The notes under the pieces were generated by a model. The model was given only the letters and a program-made list of their open reading frames with translations, was not told the DNA's origin and searched no databases. From the NCBI RefSeq assembly GCF_000414115.1, contig NZ_AOPZ01000081.1:1-34441 (forward strand): 34,441 nt of DNA, in the 5' to 3' direction. Shown here one piece after another: positions 26,018 through 34,423 of the stretch. The first letter of the stretch is position 1, and each line of letters begins with the position of its first letter. The position numbers and the translations under genes were made by a program. Origin of the DNA: Streptomyces aurantiacus JA 4570. GTDB taxonomy: Bacteria > Actinomycetota > Actinomycetes > Streptomycetales > Streptomycetaceae.

Positions 26018-26684
26018 TGGTGTGTCCTCCCGCCGGCAGTTCCCCGGCCTCCCCGGCGAAGGCGACCTCGCCGCGGCGCAGTTCGTACACCACCGCCGCC
26101 CGGTCCCCGCGCCCGCCCACGCCGGGCGGCAGCCGCTGTTCGGCGACGACCACGCACGCGGGCAGGTCCCGCAGGAGGTCGTACGTACGCGACGCCACTG
26201 TCGGGGACATGCCCTGGGCGGGTTCGTCGACCAGGACGACGCGGGCGCCTGCCAGCAGGGCGCGGGAGAGCGCCAGCATGCGCTGCTCGCCGCCCGACAG
26301 CGTGCCCGCGCGGCGGCCGAGCAGCGGGCGCAGTTCCGGGTACGCGTCCAGGGCGGGGGAGAAGTCGCCCCCGGCGTGGGCCAGTTCCAGGTTCTCGCGG
26401 ACGGTGAGGGTGCCGAAGACGGCCCTGCGGTCCGGCACGAAGCACAGTCCGCGGCGGGCGCGTTCGTGCGCGGGCAGCCGGGTGACGTCGGTGCCGTCCC
26501 AGACGACGGCGCCCCCGGACAGCGCGACGGTGCCCGCGAGGGCGCGCAGCACGGTGGTGCGGCCGGAGCCGTTGCGGCCGAGGAGGACCGTCAGGCCGGG
26601 GCCGGGCGCGGCGAGGCTCACGCCGTGCAGGGCCTCCAGCGGGCCGTAGCGGACGCGGGCCGTCCGTAGTTCCAGGAGGGTCAT
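26004..26684 (-). CDS. LivF-like ABC transporter ATPase with Walker A Lys-to-Arg change
   Basis: 226 residues, the size and layout of LivF, one of the two ATPases of branched-chain amino acid ABC importers. Signature TLSGGEQRMLALSRAL starts at 128 and Walker B VVLVDEPAQG at 149. The Walker A motif is GRNGSGRTT (36-44), with Arg42 (codon CGC) in place of the invariant Lys. The C-terminus after the H-loop region (VVVAEQRLPPG) is shorter and more divergent than in canonical LivF. ATG 26684 forms ATGA with the stop of the fused permease gene, so translation is coupled. The change may weaken ATP hydrolysis, leaving most work to the partner LivG domain; that is inference. Confidence 0.9.
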   Translation of the reverse strand: MTLLELRTARVRYGPLEALHGVSLAAPGPGLTVLLGRNGSGRTTVLRALAGTVALSGGAVVWDGTDVTRLPAHERARRGLCFVPDRRAVFGTLTVRENLELAHAGGDFSPALDAYPELRPLLGRRAGTLSGGEQRMLALSRALLAGARVVLVDEPAQGMSPTVASRTYDLLRDLPACVVVAEQRLPPGVGGRGDRAAVVYELRRGEVAFAGEAGELPAGGHTTSPA

Positions 26685-29503
26685 CGGGTGCCGCCCTCGG
26701 TGCGCGCACCCGCCGGGCCGTCGAGGGCGTCCAGAACCCGGCCCGCCGGGCCCGAGGCGACGACGCGGCCCGCCGTCATCACGTACACCGAGTCGGCGAG
26801 GCCCGCCACCAGGTCCAGGTCGTGCTCCACCACCAGCAGGGCCGTGCCGTCCGCCGCGAGTGCGCGCAGGATCCGGGCGAGCGCGGCCACTTCGGCCGTG
26901 TCCAGGCCCGCCGCCGGCTCGTCCAGGAGCAGGACGTGCGGGTCGCCGGACAGCGCGCGGGCCAGTTCGACCCGGCGCAGGGTGCCGGTGGGCAGGTCCG
27001 CGGCGGGGCGGTCGGCCACGGGGGCCAGCTCGAACAGGCGCAGCGCCCGGTCCAGGGCCGCCGGGTCGTCGCGCACCCGGCCCTGTTCCGCGCCCACCCG
27101 TACGTTCTCGGCGACGGTCAGCGTCGGGAACACGGCGAGTTCCTGGAACGTGCGGGCCACGCCGACGCGGGTGCGGGCGTGCGCCGGAAGCCGGGTGATG
27201 TCCCGTCCCGCGAGCGTGACCCGGCCCTTGTCCGGCCGCAGCGTTCCGGCCAGACAGTGGAACAGGCTGCTCTTTCCGGCGCCGTTGGGGCCGACCACGG
27301 CGGTGATGTGGCCTGGCGGCACGGTGAGGGACACTTCTCGCAGGGCGGTGAAGCCGTCGTACGAGAGCCACAGGCCGTGGGCCTCCAGCCGGGGTTCCCG
27401 GGGCTCGGGCCCCCCGGGCCCCCGGCCCGCCAACGAGCCTGCACCGCCGCCCCCTGCCTCCACGCTGGCCCCACTCCCGCTGCCGCCATCACTGCTTCCG
27501 CCGACCGTGCCGGTCCCGTCGGCCGGGGGCTGTGCCCACCCGTGCCGCCCTGCGGCACGACTGCCCACAGCGGGAGCGGGAGCGGGATCGGCTTCGGTCC
27601 ACCCGTGCTGCCCTGCGGCACGATTGCCCACAGCGGGGGTGGGGCCGGTCCCCGCGGCTCCTGCCAGGGCCGTGCGCGCCCGTGTCCCGGTCGGGGTGAG
27701 TCGAGGGTGGCGGCGGAGGCGGTGGGTCGCCGCGCGGAGCGCTTCGTAGGGGCCGCCGGGGAAGCGGCCGATCAGTATGGCGAGGATGCCGATGACCGCC
27801 GCCGCGACCCCGCCCCGCGTGCCCGCGTCGAGGCCGACCAACAGCGCCCCCGCGAGCAGCGCGCCGAGCAGGCTGTCGGCGCCCAGGACGACGACGGCCG
27901 CGAACCACAGCAGCCCCCGCACGGGGTCGAACGCGCCGGGGTCGAAGGCCCGCAGCCCCATGCCGAGCATGCCGCCGCCGAGCGCGGCCAGCGCCGCGCC
28001 TGTGACGAACGCGGCGAGCTTCACTGCCCGGACCGGCACGCCGGCCGCCGCGGCCCCCGCCTCGTGGTCCCGCATGGCGGCGAGGGCCCGCCCCGTACGC
28101 CCCCGCCGCAGCGCGGCCACGAGCAGCAAGGCGCCCCCGAGCAGGACCAGTTCGAGCAGGTAGTACGCGCGGTCGCCGCCGAAGCCCGCGGGCCGGCCGA
28201 GGGTGAGGCCCGACGTGGCGTACGGCTGCGCGAAGACGAAGCGGCTGACGCCGACCCCGACGGCGAAGGTCGCGAGGGCGAGGGCGAGGCCGTGGCGGCT
28301 GATCGCGGGCCAGCCCGTGAGCAGGCCGAGCGGGGCGACGAGCAGCACGGCCACGGCCAGCGCGGCGAGCGTGGGCAGCTCCGGCAGTCCGGGGAAGCGC
28401 CCGGCGGCGAGCAGCGCGGTGAACAGCGCGCCGAGACCGGCGTACGCAGCCTGGCCGAGGGAGATCTGCCCGCCTCGGCCGGTGACCACGACCAGGGAGA
28501 GCAGGATGACGCCGAGCGCGGGGACCTGCACGGACGTGGTGAGGTCCGAGCCCGCGAAGCCGAGGGGGAGGAGGAAGAGGACGACGGCCACTATCCACGC
28601 GCCCGGAGGCGTGGGGACGCGGGCCGTCGCCGTGCGCGGCAGCGCGTCGCCCTTGCCGATGCCGGGAAGGACGAGCGCCGCGATCAGCAGCGCCACCACG
28701 AAGAGGTTCGCGCCGACCGCCTGGAGCAGCGGCTCGCGCCAGCCCGCGGGGTGCAGCCGGGTGAGCTGGCTCTGGGCCACACCGATGCCGAGCGCCACGA
28801 CGACGGCCACCGGCAGGTTCCGCATCCGGGCGGCCACGGCGACGGCCACCACCTCCATGACCAGGAGGGGCATGCCGTACGGATCGAGACGTACGTACGG
28901 AGCGAGCAGCACGCCGGTCAGGCCCGCGGTGAACGAGCCGAACGCCCAGCCCGCCGCGGCCACTCGGTCGGCGTCGATCCCGGCGAGCACCGCGAGGCGG
29001 CGGTCGTCGACCACCGCGCGGAGTTCGCCGCCGAAGCGGGTGAAGCGCGTGACGGCCCACACGGCGAGCGCGAGCACCACGGCGGCCGCCAACTGCCCCC
29101 AGGGGTCCGCGGAGACGAGTGTCGGCACGTCGGCGCGGGCGCCCTGACCCCAGATCAGCGCTGCCCCGCCGACGAGGAGCACGAACACCCCGATCGACGC
29201 GACGAGCGTCTGCGCGGGGTCGCCGCCGAGGACGGCGAGCGGCCGGAAGACGGCGCGTTCGAGGACGAGGCCGATCGCGGGCGCCACGACGAGCAGGGTG
29301 ACGGCCGCGGCGAGCCAGAGCGGCCAGTGCCATTCGACGGTGAACTGGCGCAACAGGTAGGCGCAGAGCATCGCGATGGCGCCGTGCGCGAAGTTGAGCA
29401 CGCCCGTCGCGCGGTGGGTGACGATCAGGCCGATGCCGGTGAGGGCGGCGGCGCTGCCGACGGAGAGCCCGGCCAGCGTGAGGTCGTAGCTCAGGGAGGC
29501 CAC
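26681..29503 (-). CDS. Fused LivH-LivM-LivG branched-chain amino acid ABC transporter
   Basis: A 940-residue chain joining three subunits that are usually separate. LivH permease is about 1-285 (RATGVLNFAHGAIAML at 31-46). LivM permease is about 295-600 (GRGGQISLGQAAYAGLGA at 342-359; AMRDHEAGAAAAGV near 476). LivG ATPase is 706-940 (VGPNGAGKSS Walker A, LLLDEPAAGLD, VVEHD). Its signature reads LPTGTLRRVELARAL, not LSGGQ. Linker 601-705 is disordered and contains two copies of a palindromic repeat, encoding AVGNRAAGQHGW and AVGSRAAGRHGW. GTG 29503 is preferred: GGAGG is 8 nt upstream, and it starts 4 nt after the preceding gene's stop. Confidence 0.92.
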   Translation of the reverse strand: MASLSYDLTLAGLSVGSAAALTGIGLIVTHRATGVLNFAHGAIAMLCAYLLRQFTVEWHWPLWLAAAVTLLVVAPAIGLVLERAVFRPLAVLGGDPAQTLVASIGVFVLLVGGAALIWGQGARADVPTLVSADPWGQLAAAVVLALAVWAVTRFTRFGGELRAVVDDRRLAVLAGIDADRVAAAGWAFGSFTAGLTGVLLAPYVRLDPYGMPLLVMEVVAVAVAARMRNLPVAVVVALGIGVAQSQLTRLHPAGWREPLLQAVGANLFVVALLIAALVLPGIGKGDALPRTATARVPTPPGAWIVAVVLFLLPLGFAGSDLTTSVQVPALGVILLSLVVVTGRGGQISLGQAAYAGLGALFTALLAAGRFPGLPELPTLAALAVAVLLVAPLGLLTGWPAISRHGLALALATFAVGVGVSRFVFAQPYATSGLTLGRPAGFGGDRAYYLLELVLLGGALLLVAALRRGRTGRALAAMRDHEAGAAAAGVPVRAVKLAAFVTGAALAALGGGMLGMGLRAFDPGAFDPVRGLLWFAAVVVLGADSLLGALLAGALLVGLDAGTRGGVAAAVIGILAILIGRFPGGPYEALRAATHRLRRHPRLTPTGTRARTALAGAAGTGPTPAVGNRAAGQHGWTEADPAPAPAVGSRAAGRHGWAQPPADGTGTVGGSSDGGSGSGASVEAGGGGAGSLAGRGPGGPEPREPRLEAHGLWLSYDGFTALREVSLTVPPGHITAVVGPNGAGKSSLFHCLAGTLRPDKGRVTLAGRDITRLPAHARTRVGVARTFQELAVFPTLTVAENVRVGAEQGRVRDDPAALDRALRLFELAPVADRPAADLPTGTLRRVELARALSGDPHVLLLDEPAAGLDTAEVAALARILRALAADGTALLVVEHDLDLVAGLADSVYVMTAGRVVASGPAGRVLDALDGPAGARTEGGTR
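27529..27571. repeat. Palindromic interspersed repeat, copy 2 (LivM-LivG linker)
   Basis: Outer stem GCTGTG/CACAGC, bubble CCCACC/ACTGCC, inner stem CGTGCCGC/GCGGCACG, loop CCT. Compared with copy 1, one pair in the inner stem (T-A to G-C) and one in the outer stem (T-A to C-G) have changed on both sides, preserving pairing. Confidence 0.85.
27597..27634. repeat. Palindromic interspersed repeat, copy 3 (LivM-LivG linker)
   Basis: Same element 25 bp beyond copy 2, with inner stem CGTGCTGC/GCGGCACG (one U-G pair) and the right side ATTGCCCACAGC intact. The outer left arm is degenerate (GTCCACC). All three copies have the same orientation on the plus strand. Confidence 0.75.
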
Positions 29504-29507
29504 CGGC

Positions 29508-30083
29508 TCAGACCTCCGGGGTGGTCGAGTCCGCCGCGTCGGCCGGGTCCACGGGGGCGGGGTCGTGCGGGGGAGAGCAGATCGGACAGGGGTCCGCGGC
29601 ACGGGCCCGCAGGACGCCCGCGTCGGGGGGCACCGCGTCCGGCTTGCCGGACACCAGGGGGCAGTCCGCGCGGTGCAGGAGCCTGCCGCCGGGCACGATC
29701 AGGAGGTCGTCGCTGGTCGCGACCGGCGCCGCGGACCGCTCGGCGCGGGCGCCCGCCGGATCCTGGCCCTCGACGGCCACGAGCAGCCCGTACAGCTCCT
29801 CCACCCGCGCCGCCGCGAGCGCCCCGCGGCCGTGCGCGAGCAGCACCGCGCCCGCCACGATCAGCGCGGCACCCGGCACGGTGCACGAGGCGATGTAGGG
29901 CAACTGCCGCTCGGCGAAGCGCTCGCCGGAGATGCCGTACCAGCCGATCACACAGAGCACCGCCCCCGTCGCGAGGGCCGCGAACGCCGCCCACAGCATC
30001 GGATGCACCGCCCGCAGCCGGGCCGCGCGGGACGCGGCCGAAGACGCCGTGGGAGATCGCTGAGCCGTCCGTGCCGCCCGCAT
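29508..30083 (-). CDS. Two-helix membrane protein with an Ada-like Cys/His site
   Basis: 191 residues: an Arg/Ala-rich N-terminus, two membrane helices (LWAAFAALATGAVLCVIGWY and YIASCTVPGAALIVAGAVLL), then a cytoplasmic-type domain. Near the end, RLLHRADCPLVSG (His137, Cys141) and DPCPIC (Cys166, Cys169) are spaced like the zinc site of Ada-type phosphotriester domains. It is encoded 4 nt upstream of the fused transporter gene, hence same operon, but no transporter role is known to me. ATG 30083 has AGGGGG about 6 nt upstream. Zinc binding is inferred. Confidence 0.78.
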   Translation of the reverse strand: MRAARTAQRSPTASSAASRAARLRAVHPMLWAAFAALATGAVLCVIGWYGISGERFAERQLPYIASCTVPGAALIVAGAVLLAHGRGALAAARVEELYGLLVAVEGQDPAGARAERSAAPVATSDDLLIVPGGRLLHRADCPLVSGKPDAVPPDAGVLRARAADPCPICSPPHDPAPVDPADAADSTTPEV

Positions 30084-30110
30084 CGAGGCCCCCTGGGAGA
30101 CGTCGTAAGT

Positions 30111-30139
30111 CAGACAGGTCTGTTACTGGCAGGTCTGTT
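30111..30139. promoter_or_regulatory. Operator-like palindrome plus repeated half-site in divergent region
   Basis: CAGAC-AG-GTCTG (30111-30122) is a perfect palindrome of TetR-operator type. CAGGTCTGTT occurs twice (30115-30124 and 30130-30139), 15 bp apart. It lies between the divergent transporter operon and the lipoprotein/LivJ-like pair, a natural place for shared control. No regulator gene is adjacent. Confidence 0.5.
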
Positions 30140-30233
30140 CATGTCAGCCAATGGCTTGCACTATGCCTTCTGCAAGCTGACCCTGAAAGCACCGGGCGGT
30201 CTTCGCCCGGACCGACACCCGGTGGTGAGCCAG

Positions 30234-30830
30234 ATGGTTCTCTGGACCAGCCCCAGGCGGGGGAGCGATCTTCGGCGGGGCAGGGTGCGGAGCGCGGCTC
30301 TCTCCGCGGCCGCCGTCCTGCTGATCGCTCCGGCCGCCGTGGCCTGCGGCGACGACAGCGGGGGCGACGACAGCGCGCCGCCGAAGCCCTCCGTGGAGAC
30401 GGCGGACGAGAAGCCGGCGGACGGTGCCTCCGAGACGGCCGACAGCGAGGCGCCCGGCGGCTCCGAGCCCGCCGACCCCGCGGCCGCCGAGAACGAGGTA
30501 CGGAAGAACTTCGAGAAGTTCTTCGACCCGGACACGTCCCTGCGGGACAAGGAGGCCGTCCTGGAGAACGGCCCGAAGATGCGCGAGGTCCTGCAGAGCT
30601 TCAGCGGGGACGAGCGCGGCAAGCAGGTCGGCGCGAAGGTCGGCAAGGTCGAGTTCACCTCGGCGACCGAGGCCGACGTGACGTACGCGCTGACGCTGAA
30701 GGGCGCGACCGCGCTGCCCACCGCCAGCGGCACGTCCGTGAACCAGAACGACACCTGGAAGGTGTCCGTCAAGACGCTGTGCGCGCTGGTGAAGCTGAGC
30801 GGCAATGCGTCGCCCGGCCCCGGCTGCTGA
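30234..30830 (+). CDS. Small lipoprotein of unknown function upstream of LivJ-like gene
   Basis: 198 residues if started at ATG 30234. A basic n-region and hydrophobic core (VRSAALSAAAVLLIAPAAVA) end at a lipobox Cys (AAVAC), followed by an acidic Asp/Ser/Pro/Glu linker. The folded domain is ENEVRKNFEKFFDP, then VGKVEFTSATEADVTYALTL and TWKVSVKTLCALVKLSG, resembling small extracytoplasmic domains of the cystatin/NTF2-like type; I do not recognise a name. The start is uncertain: GTG 30222 or 30225, ATG 30234, or GTG 30288 directly at the signal core. The 3' end overlaps the next gene by 26 bp if that starts at 30805. Confidence 0.7.
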   Translation: MVLWTSPRRGSDLRRGRVRSAALSAAAVLLIAPAAVACGDDSGGDDSAPPKPSVETADEKPADGASETADSEAPGGSEPADPAAAENEVRKNFEKFFDPDTSLRDKEAVLENGPKMREVLQSFSGDERGKQVGAKVGKVEFTSATEADVTYALTLKGATALPTASGTSVNQNDTWKVSVKTLCALVKLSGNASPGPGC

Positions 30831-32133
30831 GGCCGTGGCGCGCCGGGCCCGGCGTCCGGCGCTCGCCCTCCTCGCGGTCGCGGCGCTCCTTGCCTCCGCG
30901 GCCTGCGGCAGTCGCCTGCCCGAGAGCGACTTCGAGGACCGGCCGGCCGCGCCGCGCGGCACCCAGGAGGGGCCGCCGCTGCGCGTCGGCATCATCACCA
31001 GCGCCACCAGCCCCGTCGGCGGCTCCGCCTTCACCGGCCCGCGCGACGGCGCGAAAGCCTACTTCGACCGGCTCAACGACCGCGGCGGCGTCGGCGGCCG
31101 CGAGGTCGAGGTGCACACCTGCGACGACGGGGGCAGCGGCGTCGGCAACAACGAGTGCGTGCACAAGCTGCTCGACGAGAAGAAGGTCGTCGCCCTCGTC
31201 GCCACCACCGTCCTCGACTACGCGGGCGCCTCGCGCGTCTCCGACGCGGGCGTGCCCGACATCGGCGGCCAGCCCGTCGGCTCCGCGTACGACACCCATC
31301 CGCACCTGTACGGCATCTACGGCAGCCTCGCCCCGCGCACGGGCAAGCCGGGCTGGGACGGCAAGCTGTACGGCGGCACCGAGGTCTACCGCTACTTCAA
31401 GCGCGAACACGGCGCCCGCACCGCCGCCGTCGTCTCCTACAACCAGGCCGCGTCGGCCGCGTACGCCCGCCTGGTGAAGCGCGGCCTGGAGGCCGAGGGC
31501 TACCAGGTGGTCACCGAACAGGTCGACTTCGCGCTGCCCAACTTCCGGGCCGTCGCCGCCGACCTCAAGGACCGGGGCGCCGACCTCGTCTTCGACGCGA
31601 TGGACACGCACGGCAACGCGCAGCTCTGCGAGGCGATGGACGACGTCGGCGCGGACGTCACCGCGAAGGTCACCAACGTCCAGAACTGGTCGTCCACGGT
31701 CGCCGAGGACTACAAGGACGCGCCGCGCTGCCGCAACGCCCTGTGGGCGACGGGATCGAGCCGCAACTACGAGGACACCGGGCACCGGGCGGTCCGTGAG
31801 TTCCGCGACGCCACGAAGGGGGAGAAGACGCACTCCCAGTGGCAACTGGAGGGCTGGGCCGCCGCGATGTGGTTCACGGACGCGGCGAAGTCCTGCCTGG
31901 CGTCCGCGGGCGACGCCACGCGCGCCTGCGTCGACCGCTTCATGAGCCGGGGCGAGCCGTACGACGCGGACGGGCTGCTGCTGCCCGTCACGTACGAACG
32001 GCGTTCCGAGCCGCCACGGACGCGCGAGACCTGTGTGTCCGTGGCCCGTTGGCAGGACGATGAGGGCTGGGTCACACAGGGCGACATGAACCGCACCTGT
32101 TTCGAGGTACCACAGCTCTCCTACCAGCCCTGA
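30805..32133 (+). CDS. LivJ-like branched-chain amino acid/amide substrate-binding lipoprotein
   Basis: 442 residues. The lipoprotein signal is RRPALALLAVAALLASAAC with lipid Cys34. A type I periplasmic-binding fold follows: LRVGIITSATSPVGG, YFDRLNDRGGVGGREVEVHT, VALVATTVLDYAG and TAAVVSYNQAASAAYARLVK are typical of Leu/Ile/Val- and amide-binding receptors. It should capture the ligand outside the cell and deliver it to the fused LivHMG/LivF transporter encoded divergently about 700 bp away. Real ligand unknown. Several Cys pairs in the C-terminal half suggest disulfides. ATG 30805 overlaps the previous gene; GTG 30835, 4 bp after that stop, is a good alternative. Confidence 0.9.
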   Translation: MRRPAPAAEAVARRARRPALALLAVAALLASAACGSRLPESDFEDRPAAPRGTQEGPPLRVGIITSATSPVGGSAFTGPRDGAKAYFDRLNDRGGVGGREVEVHTCDDGGSGVGNNECVHKLLDEKKVVALVATTVLDYAGASRVSDAGVPDIGGQPVGSAYDTHPHLYGIYGSLAPRTGKPGWDGKLYGGTEVYRYFKREHGARTAAVVSYNQAASAAYARLVKRGLEAEGYQVVTEQVDFALPNFRAVAADLKDRGADLVFDAMDTHGNAQLCEAMDDVGADVTAKVTNVQNWSSTVAEDYKDAPRCRNALWATGSSRNYEDTGHRAVREFRDATKGEKTHSQWQLEGWAAAMWFTDAAKSCLASAGDATRACVDRFMSRGEPYDADGLLLPVTYERRSEPPRTRETCVSVARWQDDEGWVTQGDMNRTCFEVPQLSYQP

Positions 32134-32297
32134 TCTGTGTACCAGTCACGGAGTTCCCGGTTCCGCCTGTCGATCAGGCATCCGTTTCACAACAAGACGG
32201 ATTTTCGACCCAACCCTTGGCCCGAGATTTCCGTCTAACCCCTCGGTAGGCGGACGAGACGGGACTGTCCGCAGGGAAGCGCGGAATACGGGGACGT

Positions 32298-33563
32298 ATG
32301 CATATCTCTTTCCTGATTCACAACGCGTACGGGATCGGAGGGACGATCCGGACGACGTACAACCTGGCGAACACGCTCGCCGAGCACCATGACGTCGAAA
32401 TCGTGTCGGTGCTGCGCCATCGGGACGAGCCGGTCTTCACGCCCGACGCGCGGATCAGGCTGAGCCACCTCGTCGACATTCGGAAGCACAGCCCGGGGTA
32501 CGAGGGGGACAGCGACGCCTACCGCACCCCGGCCAAGGTCTTCCCCAGCGCCGAGGGCCGATACGGCCAGTACAGCGCCCTGACCGACGAGCGCATCGAG
32601 GCGCATCTGACCGCCCTGAGGTCCGACGTCGTCATCGGCACCCGCCCCGGCCTGAACGTGCACATCGCCCGCCAGGCCCGGCGCGGCGTGCTGCGCGTCG
32701 GCCAGGAGCACCTCACGCTCGACAGCCACTCCAAGCACCTGCGCCTGCAACTGCGCAGCGTGTACCCGCGCCTGGACGTCCTGACCACGACGACCGAGGC
32801 CGACGCGCAGGCTTACCGCCGGAAGATGCGGCTGCCCGGCGTGCACGTACAGGCGGTGCCCAACCCGGTGCCCGCCCCCGGCATCGAGCCCGCCGACGGC
32901 TCCCACAAGTGGGTGGTGGCGGCCGGCAGGCTCGCCCCCGTCAAGCGGTACGACCTGCTGATACGCGCCTTCGACAAGGTGCGCAAGGAGCGCCCCGACT
33001 GGCGGCTGCGGATCTACGGCGGCGGCAAGCAGAAGGACAAGCTGCGCAAGCTGATCGACGAGCTCGGCCTGTACAACCACGTGTTCCTCATGGGCCCCGC
33101 GCACCCCATCGAGCCGGAGTGGGCCAAGGGCTCCATCGCGGCCGTCACCTCCAGCCTCGAATCGTTCGGCATGACGATCGTGGAGGCGATGCGCTGCGGG
33201 CTGCCCGTGGTCGCCACGGACTGCCCGCACGGCCCCGGCGAGATCATCGCCAACGGTGTCGACGGCCGGCTCGTCGAGGTCGGCAACGCCGACGCGATCG
33301 CGGGCGGACTGCTCGAACTCATCAATGACGACGCGCTGCGGCAGCGCATGGCGGGCGCCGCGCTCGAGGACTCCGAGCGCTTCGACCCCACCCGGATCGC
33401 CGAGCGCTACGAGGACATGTTCAGCGGCATGCTCACGCGGGGCGGTTCGCTGAGCGGCCGGGTGCGCGGCTCGATGCACCGCGCGAGGGGGGCCCTGCTC
33501 GGCGGCGCGTACGCCGTCCGGGACGCCCGACGGACCGTACCGACGAAGGGGCGCTTGGCATGA
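32298..33563 (+). CDS. GT4-family glycosyltransferase
   Basis: A 421-residue GT-B fold enzyme using an NDP-sugar. The N-terminal acceptor domain begins MHISFLIHNAYGIGGTIRTT, with the Gly-rich GIGGT loop of GT4 enzymes. The C-terminal donor domain has VVAAGRLAPVKRYDLLIRAF, LRIYGGG and the E-x7-E motif ESFGMTIVE (Glu288, Glu296). The tail is basic and could lie on the membrane. Acceptor unknown; cell-wall polymers or a surface glycan are likely from general knowledge only. GGGGA lies 5 nt before the ATG. The 164-bp gap upstream contains GACGGA/TCCGTC arms but no clear promoter. It overlaps the next gene by 4 bp. Confidence 0.92.
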   Translation: MHISFLIHNAYGIGGTIRTTYNLANTLAEHHDVEIVSVLRHRDEPVFTPDARIRLSHLVDIRKHSPGYEGDSDAYRTPAKVFPSAEGRYGQYSALTDERIEAHLTALRSDVVIGTRPGLNVHIARQARRGVLRVGQEHLTLDSHSKHLRLQLRSVYPRLDVLTTTTEADAQAYRRKMRLPGVHVQAVPNPVPAPGIEPADGSHKWVVAAGRLAPVKRYDLLIRAFDKVRKERPDWRLRIYGGGKQKDKLRKLIDELGLYNHVFLMGPAHPIEPEWAKGSIAAVTSSLESFGMTIVEAMRCGLPVVATDCPHGPGEIIANGVDGRLVEVGNADAIAGGLLELINDDALRQRMAGAALEDSERFDPTRIAERYEDMFSGMLTRGGSLSGRVRGSMHRARGALLGGAYAVRDARRTVPTKGRLA

Positions 33564-34423
33564 CGGCCGTGTTCACACGGGGCACGCTGGACGGCTCGCA
33601 GGAGGCCGCCGGTGACGCGGGGCCGCCCGCGCCGCGCGCCGACTGCATCGCGGACTCCGCGGGCGGGCTGACCTTCGACGTCACCGACCCCGGCGAGGCG
33701 GGCGCCGCGCATCTGCTGCTGCGGCTGCGGGACTCCGACCCGGCCGTCGAGGTACGGCTGCCGCTGACCCCGGCCGCCGACGGCCGGCTGCGCGCCGCGC
33801 TGCCCAGCAGCGTCGAGCTGCCCGAGGGCCGCTGGAACGCGTACGCCCAGGTCGAGAGCGGTGAGCCGCGCCGTCTGGTGCCCGGCGTGAACGACCTGCG
33901 CTCGCTGGTCGACCGGGCGCCGAGCGGCAGCCGCGGACATGTCGCGGTGCGCATTCCGTACGCCACCAAGCAGGGCAACCTGTCGGTGCGCAGCTGGCTG
34001 CGGGCGCCGCACGCGGAGGTCGGCGAGCTGTGCATCGAGGAGGAGGGGCTCACCGGGCAGGGCCGGGTGTACGGCACGGCGCTCACCGGCGCGGGGTACG
34101 TCGAGGCGGCGCTGCGCGGGGATTCCGGGCGGGTGCTGCGGGCCGGGCTCGCGCCCGGGGGCTCTTCCGCGTCGCCGGAGTGCGGGTTCGCCTTCGCGCT
34201 GCGGTACGCGGAGCTGGCCGACTCGGTCGACGGCGAGGGGATCTGGGATCTGTGGCTGCGGCCCGCCGGGGAGGGTGGGCCGCGGATTCGGCTCGCCCGG
34301 CTTCTTGACGACGTTGCCGACAAGAAGCCGATCTTCACGTATCCGCTGAAGCGGGTCGACTCCGTCGAGGTGGGCCCGTACTACACCGTGGACAACGACC
34401 TGTCGATCCGCGTCGGCCCGTAG
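33560..34423 (+). CDS. Glycosyltransferase-partner protein of unknown function
   Basis: 287 residues, beta-rich, without signal or membrane helix. The features I can see are GGLTFDVTDPGEAGAAHLLL, RLPLTPAADGRLRAALP, GRWNAYAQVESGEP, VRIPYATKQGNLSVRSWLR and the end RLARLLDDVADKKPIFTYPL. Repeated beta-sandwich-like segments suggest a binding or scaffold protein. Similar Streptomyces genes next to GT4 enzymes are, as I remember, loosely called transferase, but no catalytic motif is evident. ATG 33560 forms ATGA with the glycosyltransferase stop, so the two products are made together and probably act together. Confidence 0.75.
   Translation: MTAVFTRGTLDGSQEAAGDAGPPAPRADCIADSAGGLTFDVTDPGEAGAAHLLLRLRDSDPAVEVRLPLTPAADGRLRAALPSSVELPEGRWNAYAQVESGEPRRLVPGVNDLRSLVDRAPSGSRGHVAVRIPYATKQGNLSVRSWLRAPHAEVGELCIEEEGLTGQGRVYGTALTGAGYVEAALRGDSGRVLRAGLAPGGSSASPECGFAFALRYAELADSVDGEGIWDLWLRPAGEGGPRIRLARLLDDVADKKPIFTYPLKRVDSVEVGPYYTVDNDLSIRVGP

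Noticed and set aside
26822..31477. Open frame of 1551 codons on the plus strand
   Set aside because: It runs antisense through the LivHMG fusion and then out of frame through the lipoprotein and LivJ-like genes. Low-complexity Arg/Gly/Ala sequence has no domain.
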